Source: Bradyrhizobium daqingense (GTDB lineage: Bacteria; Pseudomonadota; Alphaproteobacteria; Rhizobiales; Xanthobacteraceae). Taken from it: a stretch of 64,000 nucleotides of DNA. The position numbers and the translations under genes were made by a program. Under the pieces are notes generated by a model. It was given only the letters and a program-made list of their open reading frames with translations, was not told the origin of the DNA and did not search any database. Below are positions 26,639 to 35,819 of this stretch, piece by piece; position 1 is the first letter of the stretch, and every line of letters starts with the position of its first letter. Location: NCBI RefSeq assembly GCF_021044685.1, contig NZ_CP088014.1:6682001-6746000 (forward strand). The letters are read 5' to 3'.

Positions 26639-27832
26639 ATGCCCTTTCCGCATGCCTCGGAAGCCCTGTCGCGCTTCACCGTGCTCGATCTGACCCGCGT
26701 CCGCTCCGGGCCCACCTGCGTGCGGCAGCTCGCGGACTGGGGCGCCAATGTGATCAAGATCGACGCGCTGACCGAGGATGCCGGCGGCGAGCAGCCGGGC
26801 GGGCCGCGACGGGGGTCCGACTTCCAGAATTTGCACCGCAACAAGCGGGCGATGACGCTGAACCTGAAAGACGAACGCGGGCTCGCGGTGTTCAAGCGCC
26901 TCGCCGCCAAGGCCGATGTCGTGGTCGAGAATTTCCGGCCCGACGTGAAGAAGAAGCTCGGAATCGACTACGACAGCCTCGCTGCGATCAACCCGCGCAT
27001 CGTCTATGGCAGCATCTCCGGTTTCGGCCAGGACGGTCCCTATCACAAGCGGCCCGGCTTCGATCAGATCGCGCAAGGCATGGGCGGGCTGATGTCGATC
27101 ACCGGCGCACCGGGCCAAGGCCCGATGCGGGTGGGCATTCCCGTCGCCGACCTCACCGCCGGCCTGTTCTGCGCCATGGGCATTCTCACCGCGCTGCTCG
27201 AGCGCGAGGTCTCGGGCAAGGGCCAATGGGTGCAGACCTCGCTGCTCCAGGCCCAGATCTTCATGCTCGACTTCCAGGCCGCGCGCTGGCTGATGGAGAA
27301 GGAGGTCGCCAAGCAAGCCGGCAACAACCACCCGACCAGCATCCCGACCGGCGTGTTCAGGACCTCGGACGGCTACATCAACATCGCCACCACGGGCGGG
27401 CGGATCTGGGAGCGCTGTGCGCAGGCGATCGGCGCCCCGGAGCTCTATGCCCATCCCGACTACGCGACGGCCCCTGCCCGCTCCAAGAACCGCGACGCGC
27501 TCAATGCCGAGATCGAGAAGCGCACGGTGACGAAGTCGACCGAAACCTGGGTCCGGGAGCTCAACGAGGCCGGGGTACCCTGCGGGCCGATCTACACCAT
27601 CGACCAGATGTTCGAGGACGCGCAGGTCAGGCATCTCGGCATCGCGCAGGACGTGCCGAGCGACGATGACCGCCACATCCGCCTGGTCGGCCAGCCCGTC
27701 ACATTGTCCCGCACGCCGAGCCGGATGGTGGCGCGGCCGCCGGAATTCGGCGAGCAGACCGACGAGGTGCTGAGGGAGTTCGGCCTCAGTGCGGACGAGA
27801 TCGCGACGCTCCGGGACGCCAAGGTGGTGTGA
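26639..27832 (+). CDS. Class III CoA-transferase (CaiB/BaiF family)
   Basis: A 397-aa protein of normal family length. It starts with FTVLDLTRVRSGPTCVRQLADWGANVIKI and has NLHRNKRAMTLNLK and NFRPDVKKKLGIDY, all typical of CaiB/BaiF/formyl-CoA transferases. The catalytic Asp is probably in GIPVADLTAGLF. These enzymes move CoA between carboxylic acids via an aspartyl-CoA thioester. Substrates cannot be read from the sequence. It stands alone, followed by a terminator-like hairpin. Confidence 0.88.
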   Translation: MPFPHASEALSRFTVLDLTRVRSGPTCVRQLADWGANVIKIDALTEDAGGEQPGGPRRGSDFQNLHRNKRAMTLNLKDERGLAVFKRLAAKADVVVENFRPDVKKKLGIDYDSLAAINPRIVYGSISGFGQDGPYHKRPGFDQIAQGMGGLMSITGAPGQGPMRVGIPVADLTAGLFCAMGILTALLEREVSGKGQWVQTSLLQAQIFMLDFQAARWLMEKEVAKQAGNNHPTSIPTGVFRTSDGYINIATTGGRIWERCAQAIGAPELYAHPDYATAPARSKNRDALNAEIEKRTVTKSTETWVRELNEAGVPCGPIYTIDQMFEDAQVRHLGIAQDVPSDDDRHIRLVGQPVTLSRTPSRMVARPPEFGEQTDEVLREFGLSADEIATLRDAKVV

Positions 27833-27911
27833 GCGCCTCGCTCGACGTCGCGAAGGAAGAGGACCGCGACCCGACGTGCGAGTTGACCCCGGCGGGCCAA
27901 ATCGGAAACGA

Positions 27912-27937
27912 CAAAGCCCGGCGCGAGCCGGGCTTTG
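27912..27937. terminator. Bidirectional terminator hairpin
   Basis: CAAAGCCCGGC and GCCGGGCTTTG form an 11-base stem around a short loop between the convergent CoA-transferase and outer membrane protein genes. The ends are A-rich on one side and T-rich on the other in both directions, as expected for a shared intrinsic terminator. Confidence 0.75.
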
Positions 27938-27962
27938 CTTCTCGTTGACGCCTTTGTTGTTC

Positions 27963-28835
27963 TCAGTACTTCGCGACGATCGGGCCGCCGAACTGGTAAT
28001 TGATGCCGGCGCGCAGGATGTGGTCGGTGAAGCGCGATGAGACGTTGGCACTGACAGTGGAGAGCGGCGCCAAGGTGAACGGACCGGACGAGAAGCGGCC
28101 GAGATCCATGTAGAGATATTCGAGCTTGGCGCTCCAGTTCTGCGTGATCTTGCCTTCGACACCCACGCCGAGGGTCCAGCCGGCGCGCGTCGTCGAGTTC
28201 GTGCCGATCGATGCGATGGCTACGCCAGCTGGGGTGAAGCCGGTCATGGTGCCCGTGGTCTTGATCTCGCCGAAGGCCAGACCGCCGGTGCCGTAGAACA
28301 AGACTTTCGGGGTCGCCAGGATGCCGACGCGACCACGGAGGGTGCCGAACCACTGGAGGTGCTGATCGACCGTCAGAACCGTGTTCGTCGCGGCGCCGGC
28401 CGGAAGGAAGGTCAGGCCGGGAAGACAGGGTCCGGCGATCGGGAAGACGGCGCTGCCGGCGCAGACAAAGGCGGAGCTGCCCCTCTCACCCGACCATTGC
28501 AGGTCGCCCTCGATGCCATAGACCCAGTTGGCATTCTGCCAGTTGTAGCCCGCCTGGGCACCCGCGACCCCGCCGTTCATGTCGAACGAACCACTGCTGA
28601 TGGAGCCGGCCGGAGGTGCGATGGGGAGGCCAGTGGCCGAATTGAAATAGGAAACGTCGGTGCGCGAACGGCCCCAGCTGTAACCCCCGTTGGCGCCGAC
28701 GTAGAAGCCGGTCCAGCTCCAGACCGGATCGGCGATTGGCGCCTTCACATAAGGCCTTGCCGCGATATCGGCAGCCAGCGCACCCGTCGCGAACAGCGAC
28801 ATTGCCGCCGCCATCCCAATCACAATCCGCTTCAT
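27963..28835 (-). CDS. Outer membrane beta-barrel protein (Omp25/31-like)
   Basis: A 290-aa protein. ATG 28835 has GGAAGGGGAA upstream and gives a clear signal peptide (MKRIVIGMAAAMSLFATGALA, cleavage after ALAA). The mature part opens with VWSWTGFYVGANGGYSWG, the hallmark of the Omp25/Omp31/RopB-like porin family of rhizobia and Brucella, and ends with the beta strand of the final NYQFGGPIVAKY with the C-terminal aromatic residue. An eight-stranded barrel is expected. The proteins protect or shape the outer membrane and are usually abundant. Confidence 0.88.
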   Translation of the reverse strand: MKRIVIGMAAAMSLFATGALAADIAARPYVKAPIADPVWSWTGFYVGANGGYSWGRSRTDVSYFNSATGLPIAPPAGSISSGSFDMNGGVAGAQAGYNWQNANWVYGIEGDLQWSGERGSSAFVCAGSAVFPIAGPCLPGLTFLPAGAATNTVLTVDQHLQWFGTLRGRVGILATPKVLFYGTGGLAFGEIKTTGTMTGFTPAGVAIASIGTNSTTRAGWTLGVGVEGKITQNWSAKLEYLYMDLGRFSSGPFTLAPLSTVSANVSSRFTDHILRAGINYQFGGPIVAKY

Positions 28836-28990
28836 GGACGTTCCCCTTCCGCACAATTTCGTGATGAAAATATACGCGGAGAGTCGTCGGAGGGCTGTGC
28901 CGGGCGCGCAACAATCGGAAACAATCGGGGCGTGTACCGCCTAGGACTACGGCGACATCCCTTATGCAACTGAAATATCTAGGGTTTTCC

Positions 28991-30508
28991 CTAGCTCTGC
29001 GCCACCTTGGCCCGCTGCGTCAATCCGACACGGGCGAGCAGTCCGTCGATCACCGGCCAGAACAGCAGCAAGATCGCCAGCGTGGTGATCGAGCCGACCA
29101 GCCCGTTCGACCAGAACACCTTCAGGTTGCCGCCAGAGCCGATCATCGACAGGCGGAAGGCATCTTCGGCGCGGTTGCCGAGCACCAGCGCCAGGGTAAA
29201 CGGCGCCAAGGGAATGCCGATCTTCTTGAAGACATAGCCGACGATTCCGAAGCCCAGCATCAGCCAGATGTCGAAGATCGCATTCTGGATCGCATAGGCG
29301 CCGATCGCACAGGAGACCACGATCATCGGCGCCACCGCCGCAAAGGGCACGCGCAGGATCGAGGCGAAGATCGGCACCGTCGTCAGCACCAGGACGAGGC
29401 CGACGACGTTGCCGAGATACATCGAGGCGATCAGGCCCCAGACGAAGTCCTTGTGCTCGACGAACAGCAGCGGCCCCGGGTTGAGGCCCCACACCATCAG
29501 GCCGCCGAGCAGGATCGCGGCAGTGCCGGAGCCGGGAATGCCGAGCGCCAGCATCGGCAGCAAGGCCGAGGTGCCGGAGGCATGCGCCGCCGTCTCGGGC
29601 GCGAACACGCCTTCGATGCGGCCCTTGCCGAAGCCCTCGGGCTCCTTGGCGAAGCGCTTTGCCAGATTGTAGCCCATGAAGGAGGCCGCGATCGCGCCGC
29701 CCGGCGTGATGCCGAGCCAGCAGCCGATGAAGGAGGAGCGCAGCAGCGTCACCCAATATTTCGGCAGGTCCCGCCACACGCCGAGCACGACACGAAGCGA
29801 GATGCTCGCCGCATGTCCGCGCAGCGCCAGCCGCTCCTCCATCGTGAGCAGGATCTCGCTGATGCCGAACAGGCCGATGACGGCGACCAGGAAGTTGATG
29901 CCGCGGAGCAGCTCGGCCGAGCCGAAAGTCATGCGCAGATTGCCCGACACCGTATCCATGCCGACGCCGGCGAGCAGCAGGCCCAGCGACATCGAGATGA
30001 CAGTCTTGTGCTTGGCCTCGCGGCCGAGGCCGACGAAGGAGCAGAAGGTCAAAAGATAGACCGCGAAGAACTCGGGCGGGCCGAACTTCAAGGCAAAGGA
30101 GGAGATCATCGGCGCGAGGAAGGTGATCAGCATCACCGCGACCAGCGAGCCGATGAAGGAGGAGGTGAACGCCGCGGTCAGCGCCTCCGCCGCCCTACCC
30201 TGCTGCGCCATCGGATAACCGTCGAATGTGGTCGCGACCGACCATGCCTCGCCGGGGATGTTGAACAGGATCGAGGTGATCGCGCCGCCGAACAGCGCGC
30301 CCCAATAGATGCAGGACAGCATCACGATTGCCGAGGTCGGATCCATCGTGAAGGTGAGGGGCAGCAGGATCGCAACGCCGTTGGGCCCGCCGAGGCCCGG
30401 CAGCACGCCGACGAAGATGCCGAGCACCAGCCCGACCATCATCAGCACGAGCGTCTTCCACGTCAGCAGGACGGCGAAACCGTGAAGCAGGAGACCGAGA
30501 GCTTCCAT
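28991..30508 (-). CDS. tctA: Tripartite tricarboxylate transporter large permease TctA
   Basis: A 505-aa membrane protein with about 10-12 segments. GVLPGLGGPNGVAILLPLTF and the GAITSILFNIPGEAWSVATTFDGYPM loop are signatures of TctA. It is the translocating subunit of a secondary carboxylate transporter that works with TctB and a TctC binding protein. It follows TctB by 12 bases in the same operon. The stop codon sits in a CTAGGG/CCCTAG hairpin at 28979-28994. Confidence 0.93.
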   Translation of the reverse strand: MEALGLLLHGFAVLLTWKTLVLMMVGLVLGIFVGVLPGLGGPNGVAILLPLTFTMDPTSAIVMLSCIYWGALFGGAITSILFNIPGEAWSVATTFDGYPMAQQGRAAEALTAAFTSSFIGSLVAVMLITFLAPMISSFALKFGPPEFFAVYLLTFCSFVGLGREAKHKTVISMSLGLLLAGVGMDTVSGNLRMTFGSAELLRGINFLVAVIGLFGISEILLTMEERLALRGHAASISLRVVLGVWRDLPKYWVTLLRSSFIGCWLGITPGGAIAASFMGYNLAKRFAKEPEGFGKGRIEGVFAPETAAHASGTSALLPMLALGIPGSGTAAILLGGLMVWGLNPGPLLFVEHKDFVWGLIASMYLGNVVGLVLVLTTVPIFASILRVPFAAVAPMIVVSCAIGAYAIQNAIFDIWLMLGFGIVGYVFKKIGIPLAPFTLALVLGNRAEDAFRLSMIGSGGNLKVFWSNGLVGSITTLAILLLFWPVIDGLLARVGLTQRAKVAQS

Positions 30509-30520
30509 CGCGGATCCGTC

Positions 30521-31063
30521 CTAGCGACCGAAGGCCGCTTCGAGCGGCCCTTTCGGCATGATGACGTCGAAGGCGACATCGAAGGTGACAAACATGACCG
30601 CTGTGAACACGAAGGCTGTGAGCAGCGACTTCCACAGCGCGATCTTGCCGACGAAGCGCATGAAGCCAGAGATCAGCAGGAAGCTCGCGACATAGAGGCC
30701 GAGGAACTGCATCGCCAGGCAGAACAGCAGCGTCGGCACGAACACCGCCATCACGCGGCGGGCTTGTGCGCGCGTGACGAAAGTCTCGCGCGCCGCGCGA
30801 TGTGCAGCGAACGCGGCAATCAAGCCGTACAGGCTGCCGCCGCCGAGGATGACGGAGAGGTAGAACGGGAAATAGCCGGGCTCGGGCCCGGTCGCATCCC
30901 AGGCCGCGCCGGTGCGCCAATTGTCGTAGCCGAGCGTGACGGCGAGGGCCAGCAGCAGCAGGCAGACAAGTATCTCGATCGTGCCGGAGGAGACGACGGA
31001 GGGCGAGTCGTCTTCGGGCGCGGTCGGGTCGTCGACGACGATTTCAAGATCGGTTTGGGACAT
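30521..31063 (-). CDS. tctB: Tripartite tricarboxylate transporter small subunit TctB
   Basis: A 180-aa membrane protein with four predicted segments and the acidic N-terminus typical of TctB. ATG 31063 (MSQTDLEI) is preferred; TTG 31081 would add six residues. The motif GPEPGYFPFYLSVIL is conserved in TctB. It is between tctC and tctA, but the gap to tctC holds a palindromic repeat, which may reduce readthrough. Confidence 0.85.
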   Translation of the reverse strand: MSQTDLEIVVDDPTAPEDDSPSVVSSGTIEILVCLLLLALAVTLGYDNWRTGAAWDATGPEPGYFPFYLSVILGGGSLYGLIAAFAAHRAARETFVTRAQARRVMAVFVPTLLFCLAMQFLGLYVASFLLISGFMRFVGKIALWKSLLTAFVFTAVMFVTFDVAFDVIMPKGPLEAAFGR

Positions 31064-31085
31064 GAGTAACGCTGTGGCCAATCCA

Positions 31086-31238
31086 CTCTCCCGCTTGCGG
31101 GGAGAGGGTTAGGGTGAGGGAGCTCCACGAGGAAGGTGAGAGTCAGACTCGCGGAGAGTCCCCCTCACCCGGATTGCGCTGGACGGTGCTTCGCATCGCC
31201 AGGTGCAATCCAGACCTCTCCCCGCACGCGGGGAGAGG
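31086..31238. repeat. Composite palindromic repeat (REP-like) in tct operon
   Basis: The element starts with the palindrome CTCTCCCGCTTGCGGGGAGAG (31086-31106 in imperfect form) and ends with a strong hairpin CCTCTCCCCGC/GCGGGGAGAGG (31215-31238). Between them is the core GGACGGTGCTTCGCATCGCC (31181-31200). The same core, inverted, and the same palindromes occur at 61951-62092. Such elements are usual intergenic repeats of Bradyrhizobium-type genomes. Confidence 0.75.
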
Positions 31239-31252
31239 CGAAGAACAGCAGA

Positions 31253-32239
31253 CTACTTCGCGACGAAGCCGGCTTCCGTCATCAGCGACTTGTTGATGGC
31301 GTCGTCCTCCTCGAGGAATTTCACCATGTCCTTGCCGGTGAGGAAGATCGGCTTCAACGCCTGTTTCTCCATGTACTCCTTGTACTCGGCGGTCTGCGTC
31401 ACCTTGTGGAAGAGATCGACATAGAACGCCTGCTGCTCAGGCGTGACCTTGCCGGGCAGGAACATCGCGCGCAGCATCAGATACTGGACGTCGACGCCCT
31501 CCTCCTTGCAGGTGGGGATGTCGGCCCAGGACTGCGTTTCCGTCACCTTGGTGGTGTAGGCGATGCGCTCCTTGTCGAACACGCAGAGCGGACGCACCTG
31601 GCCGGCGCGCCAGACTTCGAGATTTTCGGACGGGTTGTTGACGTTGGCTTCGGTGTGGTTGCCGACCAGCTGGGTCGCGGCTTCGCCACCGGACTTGTAG
31701 GGCAGATAGGAGAATTTCGCGCCGGTCTTCTGCTCCAGGAAGACGGTCAGCACGTGGTCCTCGCGCTTGGAGCCGGTGCCGCCCATCTTGAACGGCGAGC
31801 TTGCAGCCTTCGCGGCCGCGACGAACTCCTTTACCGTCTTGGGGCCTGCACTGTTGTCCCACAGCACGAACTGGTCGAGTGCGATCACCGAAACGGGGGT
31901 CAGCTCGCGCCAGTTGAACGGGATCTTCGCCGACAGCGGCAGCATGTAGATCAGCGAATAGGCGATCAGCACCTTGTTCGGATCGCCCTCGCTCGACTTC
32001 ATGTACATCAGCGCTTCCGCGCCCGATGCGCCACCCTTGAGCGAGACGACCACCGGCTGCTTCATCAGATTGTTCTTCTGGATCGCGGCCTGCATCATCC
32101 GCGCCATCTGGTCGGATGCGCCGCCTGCGCCCGCGGCCACCACGATCTCGACGGGCTTTGCCGGTTCCCAGCCGGCAAGCGCCGGCGTGCTCAACAACAG
32201 CGCCGTCGCAGCGCCGACGGCTTTCACTGGAATTCGCAC
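31253..32239 (-). CDS. tctC: Tripartite tricarboxylate transporter binding protein TctC (Bug)
   Basis: A 328-aa periplasmic protein starting at GTG 32239 with a GGGGA ribosome site upstream. The signal peptide (MRIPVKAVGAATALLLSTPALA) precedes GWEPAKPVEIVVAAGAGGASDQMAR, a Bug/TctC ligand-binding motif. It delivers a carboxylic acid to TctAB. The ligand, often a di- or tricarboxylate or an aromatic acid, cannot be predicted. First gene of the transporter operon. Confidence 0.92.
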   Translation of the reverse strand: MRIPVKAVGAATALLLSTPALAGWEPAKPVEIVVAAGAGGASDQMARMMQAAIQKNNLMKQPVVVSLKGGASGAEALMYMKSSEGDPNKVLIAYSLIYMLPLSAKIPFNWRELTPVSVIALDQFVLWDNSAGPKTVKEFVAAAKAASSPFKMGGTGSKREDHVLTVFLEQKTGAKFSYLPYKSGGEAATQLVGNHTEANVNNPSENLEVWRAGQVRPLCVFDKERIAYTTKVTETQSWADIPTCKEEGVDVQYLMLRAMFLPGKVTPEQQAFYVDLFHKVTQTAEYKEYMEKQALKPIFLTGKDMVKFLEEDDAINKSLMTEAGFVAK

Positions 32240-32382
32240 GAGTTTCGTCCCCTGATGTTTTTTGAGTTGTAGGTGCGGAAAATTCTATCCCTGCATAGTG
32301 CGGACTAATCCTGACGAGTTCAAGCAGACGAGCAAATCAACGCATATGACTTTCGACTGACGAAGCCGAAGGCCCGTGAGAC

Positions 32383-33180
32383 TTACCTGCCCTTCCAGTT
32401 CGGCGTGCGCTTGTTGAGGAAGGCATCCATGCCCTCGCGGAAATCTTCGCTCATATAGGCCTTCAGGATCAGGTCCTCGCCCTCTTCGCGCGACAGCGTG
32501 CGACGAATGCGGCGCACCGCTTCCTTGGTCGCTTCCAGCGTGAGCGGCGCGTGGCTGGCGACGAGCTTTGCGGTCTCGTCGGCGCGGCGTTGCAGCGTCT
32601 CGACGTCAGGCACGATCTCGTTGAGGAGGCCGAGCGCGAGCGCTTCCGGCGCCTCGACGAGGCGCGCCTTGAAGATCATATCCTTGGTGCGGGCGGGACC
32701 GACCAGCGCGACGACGCGGCTGATGTTCGACATCGACAGGCAGTTGCCGAGCGTGCGCGCGATCGGAAAGCCCATCCGCGTCGTCTCGGTGCCGATGCGC
32801 AGGTCGCAACAGGCCGCGATGCCGGCACCGCCGCCGGTGCAGGCGCCGGCAATGGCCGCGATCACGGGCACGCGACACTGCTCAAGCGTGCCGAGTACGC
32901 GGTCGATGCGGGCCTCATAGTCGAGCGCATCCTGCGCGCTCTTGAAGGCGCGGAACTGCGAGATGTCGGTGCCCGAGGCGAACGCCTTGTCGCCGGCGCC
33001 GGTCAGGATCAGCGCCTTGATCGAGCGATCGGCGTTGATCTCCTGGCAGATCTCCGCCATGCGGTCATACATGGCGAAGGTCATTGCGTTGCGCGCTTGC
33101 GGGCGGTTGAAGGTGATGCGCGCGATGCCCTCCTGGACGGAGTAGAGCAGGTCTTCGTTCGTCGTCGCAGGTAGGTTCAT
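32383..33180 (-). CDS. Crotonase-fold protein (enoyl-CoA hydratase/isomerase family)
   Basis: A 265-aa protein with the crotonase fold: NRPQARNAMTFAMYDRM at the start, oxyanion loop 1 in GDKAFASGTDISQF and loop 2 in GACTGGGAGIAACCDLR. Both usual catalytic glutamates of hydratases are absent: the GGGCE Glu is Gly here and the PE Glu is Ile (FPIARTL). It therefore probably catalyses another crotonase-family reaction, such as isomerisation, decarboxylation or hydrolysis. It lies 28 bases downstream of an aminotransferase gene start... and is read in the same direction as that gene. Confidence 0.82.
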   Translation of the reverse strand: MNLPATTNEDLLYSVQEGIARITFNRPQARNAMTFAMYDRMAEICQEINADRSIKALILTGAGDKAFASGTDISQFRAFKSAQDALDYEARIDRVLGTLEQCRVPVIAAIAGACTGGGAGIAACCDLRIGTETTRMGFPIARTLGNCLSMSNISRVVALVGPARTKDMIFKARLVEAPEALALGLLNEIVPDVETLQRRADETAKLVASHAPLTLEATKEAVRRIRRTLSREEGEDLILKAYMSEDFREGMDAFLNKRTPNWKGR

Positions 33181-33208
33181 CGCGCGCTCACTTTTTCTTC
33201 CAATTAGT

Positions 33209-34408
33209 TCAGGCCACTTGAGCCTGGGCCATCGGCACCGCGTCGCGGCCCTTCAGGACGTCCATGGCCGCCAAAACGCCGCCGCTCCGGTGCGGGATCT
33301 TGGCGAGATCGAGACCCATCTCGACGCCGGCGAGCGTGCCCATCAGCATCAGATCGTTGAAATGGCCGATATGGCCGATGCGGAACACCTTGCCCTTGAC
33401 CTTGTTCAGGCCGGTGCCGAGCGACATGTCGAAGTTTTCGAGCACCACCTTGCGGAAGGCGTCGGCGTCGTGACCGTCAGGCACGCGCACGCCGGTCAGC
33501 GCCGGCGAATGCGCGGCAGGATCGGCACATTGCGTCTCCAGGCCCCAGACCTTGACCGCGGCGCGCGTCGCGGCGCTGTGGCGCTTGTGCCGGGACCAGA
33601 CGTTCTCCAGCCCCTCCTCTTCCAGCATCTTCACGGCTTCGCGCAGGCCGTAGAGCAAATTGGTGGCGGGCGTGTAGGGGAAGGTGCCGAGCTTGTTGAA
33701 GCTGATGACCTCCTGCCAGTCCCAGTAGGAGCGCATGCCGGGGTTGGCTTTCGCCACATTGAGCGCCTTCTCCGAGACAGCGTTGAAGCCGAGACCGGGC
33801 GGCAGCATCAGGCCTTTCTGGGAGCCTGCGACGGAGACGTCGATGCCCCAGGCGTCGTGCTCGTATTCCATCGAGCCGAGACCGGAGATGGTGTCGACCA
33901 TCAAGAGCGCCGGATGCTTGACGCGGTCGAGCAGCTTGCGCACCTCCAGCGGCGGGGTCACGCAGCCGGTCGAGGTCTCGTTATGGACGACGCAGACCGC
34001 CTTGATCGCATGCTGCTTGTCGGCGGCGAGGTGCTTCTCGATCTCGGCGAGGTCGGCGCCGTGCCGCCAGTCGCTCGGGATGAAGTCGACGTCGAGCTTG
34101 AACTTGTCGGCGATGCCGCGCCACAGCACGGCGAACTGGCCCGTCTCGCACATCAGGACCTTGTCGCCGGGCGCGAACACGTTGACCATCGCCGCTTCCC
34201 AGGCGCCGGTGCCGGACGAGGGGAAGATGATTACCGGCTGCTTGGTGCGGAACACGCGCTGCATCGCGGCGAGGACCGCGAAACCGAGCTCGGCGAATTC
34301 AGGACCACGATGGTCCAGCGTCGGCATGTCCATCGCCCGCAGCACGCGGTCGGGCACATTGGTCGGTCCTGGAATCTGTAGGAAATGCCTTCCAGTATGC
34401 ACGGTCAT
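33209..34408 (-). CDS. Serine/alanine-glyoxylate aminotransferase, copy 1
   Basis: A 399-aa class V PLP aminotransferase. ATG 34408 (MTVHTGRHFLQIPGPTNVPDR) is the family start; upstream in-frame codons add unrelated residues. The PLP lysine is in GSQKGLMLPPG and the phosphate/Asp region is DTISGLGSMEYEHD. It transfers an amino group from serine or alanine to glyoxylate, giving glycine. It is 141 bases from a second, clearly paralogous copy and near a 2-hydroxyacid dehydrogenase and GlcG, so the group probably handles glycolate/glyoxylate-type compounds. Confidence 0.88.
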   Translation of the reverse strand: MTVHTGRHFLQIPGPTNVPDRVLRAMDMPTLDHRGPEFAELGFAVLAAMQRVFRTKQPVIIFPSSGTGAWEAAMVNVFAPGDKVLMCETGQFAVLWRGIADKFKLDVDFIPSDWRHGADLAEIEKHLAADKQHAIKAVCVVHNETSTGCVTPPLEVRKLLDRVKHPALLMVDTISGLGSMEYEHDAWGIDVSVAGSQKGLMLPPGLGFNAVSEKALNVAKANPGMRSYWDWQEVISFNKLGTFPYTPATNLLYGLREAVKMLEEEGLENVWSRHKRHSAATRAAVKVWGLETQCADPAAHSPALTGVRVPDGHDADAFRKVVLENFDMSLGTGLNKVKGKVFRIGHIGHFNDLMLMGTLAGVEMGLDLAKIPHRSGGVLAAMDVLKGRDAVPMAQAQVA

Positions 34409-34549
34409 CGGCGTCCTTCCCGGTCTCATCTTGGTTTGGTGGGCGCCGAATAGCACCATTTGACCGGCTTGTCCCCTCTCGAAAGGCTCCGTCCGTGCAT
34501 GGCGGACCGGCCTGCCTTCGCCTGCCATCCCGTCCATCGCGACCATCCC

Positions 34550-35803
34550 TTACGTGCCGACGATCTTCAGATGCGGCGAGGCATTGCCCTGCGGGCGCTG
34601 CTCCAGCAGCTTCATCGCGACGTCGACCCCGCCGGCGCGGTGCGGCACGCCGGCGACCGACAGGCCCATCTCGACGCCCGTGAGGGCGCCGAGCAGCGTG
34701 AGCGCGTTGCATTCGCCGAGATGGCCGATGCGGAAGACTTTTCCCGCGACCTTCGACAGGCCCGAGCCGAGCGACATGTTGTAATTGTCGAGCACCACTT
34801 TCCGGAACTGGTCGGCGTCATGCCCCGGCGGCATCAGCACCGCGGTGAGCACCGGAGAATACTCGGCCGGCTCCTGGCACAGGATCTCCAGGCCCCAATG
34901 GTTGACGGCGGCCCGGGTCGCGGCCGCGAGCCGCTCATGCCTTGCGAAGACGTTGTCGAGCCCCTCCTCCAGCAGCATCGCGATCGCCTCGCGCAGGCCG
35001 TAGAGCAGATTGGTCGCGGGCGTATAGGGGAAGAAGCCCTTGGCGTTGGGCTTGAGCATCTCCTCCCAGTCGAAATAGGAGCGCGGCATCCTGTTGGTCT
35101 TGGACGCCGCCAGCGCCTTCTCCGAGATCGCATTGAAGCCGAGACCGGGCGGCAGCATGAAACCCTTCTGCGAGCAGCTGACGCTGACGTCGACCTTCCA
35201 TTCGTCGTGGCGGTAGTCGACCGAGCCGAGCGAGGAGATGGTGTCGACCATCAGCAGCGCGGGATGATCCGCGCGATCGATCGCGGCGCGGATCTCTGCG
35301 ATGCGGCTGGTCGCGCCGGTCGAGGTCTCGTTATGCACGACCATCACGGCCTTGATGGCGTGCGCGGTGTCGGCGGCGAGCCTGGCCTCGATCACGGCCG
35401 GATCGGCGCCGCGGCGCCAATCGCCCGGAACGAAATCGACCTCGATGCCGAAGCGGCCGGCCATCTGCCGCCACATCGTAGCGAAATGGCCGGTCTCGAC
35501 CATCAGCACCTTGTCGCCCGGCGAGAGCGTATTGACGATGGCGGCCTCCCAGGCCCCCGTCCCGGAGGAGGGGAAGATCACGACCGGGGCTTTGGTCTGG
35601 AAGATCTTCTGGCTGCCTTCGAGCACGGTACGGCCGAGCTCGCCGAATTCGGCGCTGCGGTGGTCGATGACGGGCATGTCCATGGCCCGCAGGACGCGCT
35701 CGGGGATCGGGCTCGGACCCGGAATCTGGAGGAAATGACGTCCCTGATGCATGAAGCCCTCCCAGTCGAAGTTCTGACCGGCTTTTGGAGTGCTATTTTG
35801 CAT
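34550..35803 (-). CDS. Serine/alanine-glyoxylate aminotransferase, copy 2
   Basis: A 417-aa paralogue of the preceding gene with the same landmarks: GRHFLQIPGPSPIPERVL near the start, CSQKGFMLPPGLGF with the PLP lysine, and DTISSLGSVDYRHDEW. It starts at ATG 35803 with an AAAGGA box nearby; ATG 35752 (MHQGRHFLQ) gives the length of copy 1. Gene is divergent from the GntR regulator. The two copies differ at many positions across the chain, so duplication is old and their substrates may differ (for example serine versus another amino donor). Confidence 0.88.
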   Translation of the reverse strand: MQNSTPKAGQNFDWEGFMHQGRHFLQIPGPSPIPERVLRAMDMPVIDHRSAEFGELGRTVLEGSQKIFQTKAPVVIFPSSGTGAWEAAIVNTLSPGDKVLMVETGHFATMWRQMAGRFGIEVDFVPGDWRRGADPAVIEARLAADTAHAIKAVMVVHNETSTGATSRIAEIRAAIDRADHPALLMVDTISSLGSVDYRHDEWKVDVSVSCSQKGFMLPPGLGFNAISEKALAASKTNRMPRSYFDWEEMLKPNAKGFFPYTPATNLLYGLREAIAMLLEEGLDNVFARHERLAAATRAAVNHWGLEILCQEPAEYSPVLTAVLMPPGHDADQFRKVVLDNYNMSLGSGLSKVAGKVFRIGHLGECNALTLLGALTGVEMGLSVAGVPHRAGGVDVAMKLLEQRPQGNASPHLKIVGT

Positions 35804-35819
35804 TCATTTTTTGTCCTTT

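Noticed and set aside
28979-28994. CTAGGG/CCCTAG hairpin at the end of tctA as terminator
   Set aside because: The loop has only four bases and no T-run follows on the minus strand, so I mention it only with tctA.
28964-31069. 701-codon plus-strand frame over tctA and tctB
   Set aside because: Extremely rich in Gln/Asp/Arg/His and exactly antisense to recognisable TctA/TctB sequence, so a GC-driven shadow.
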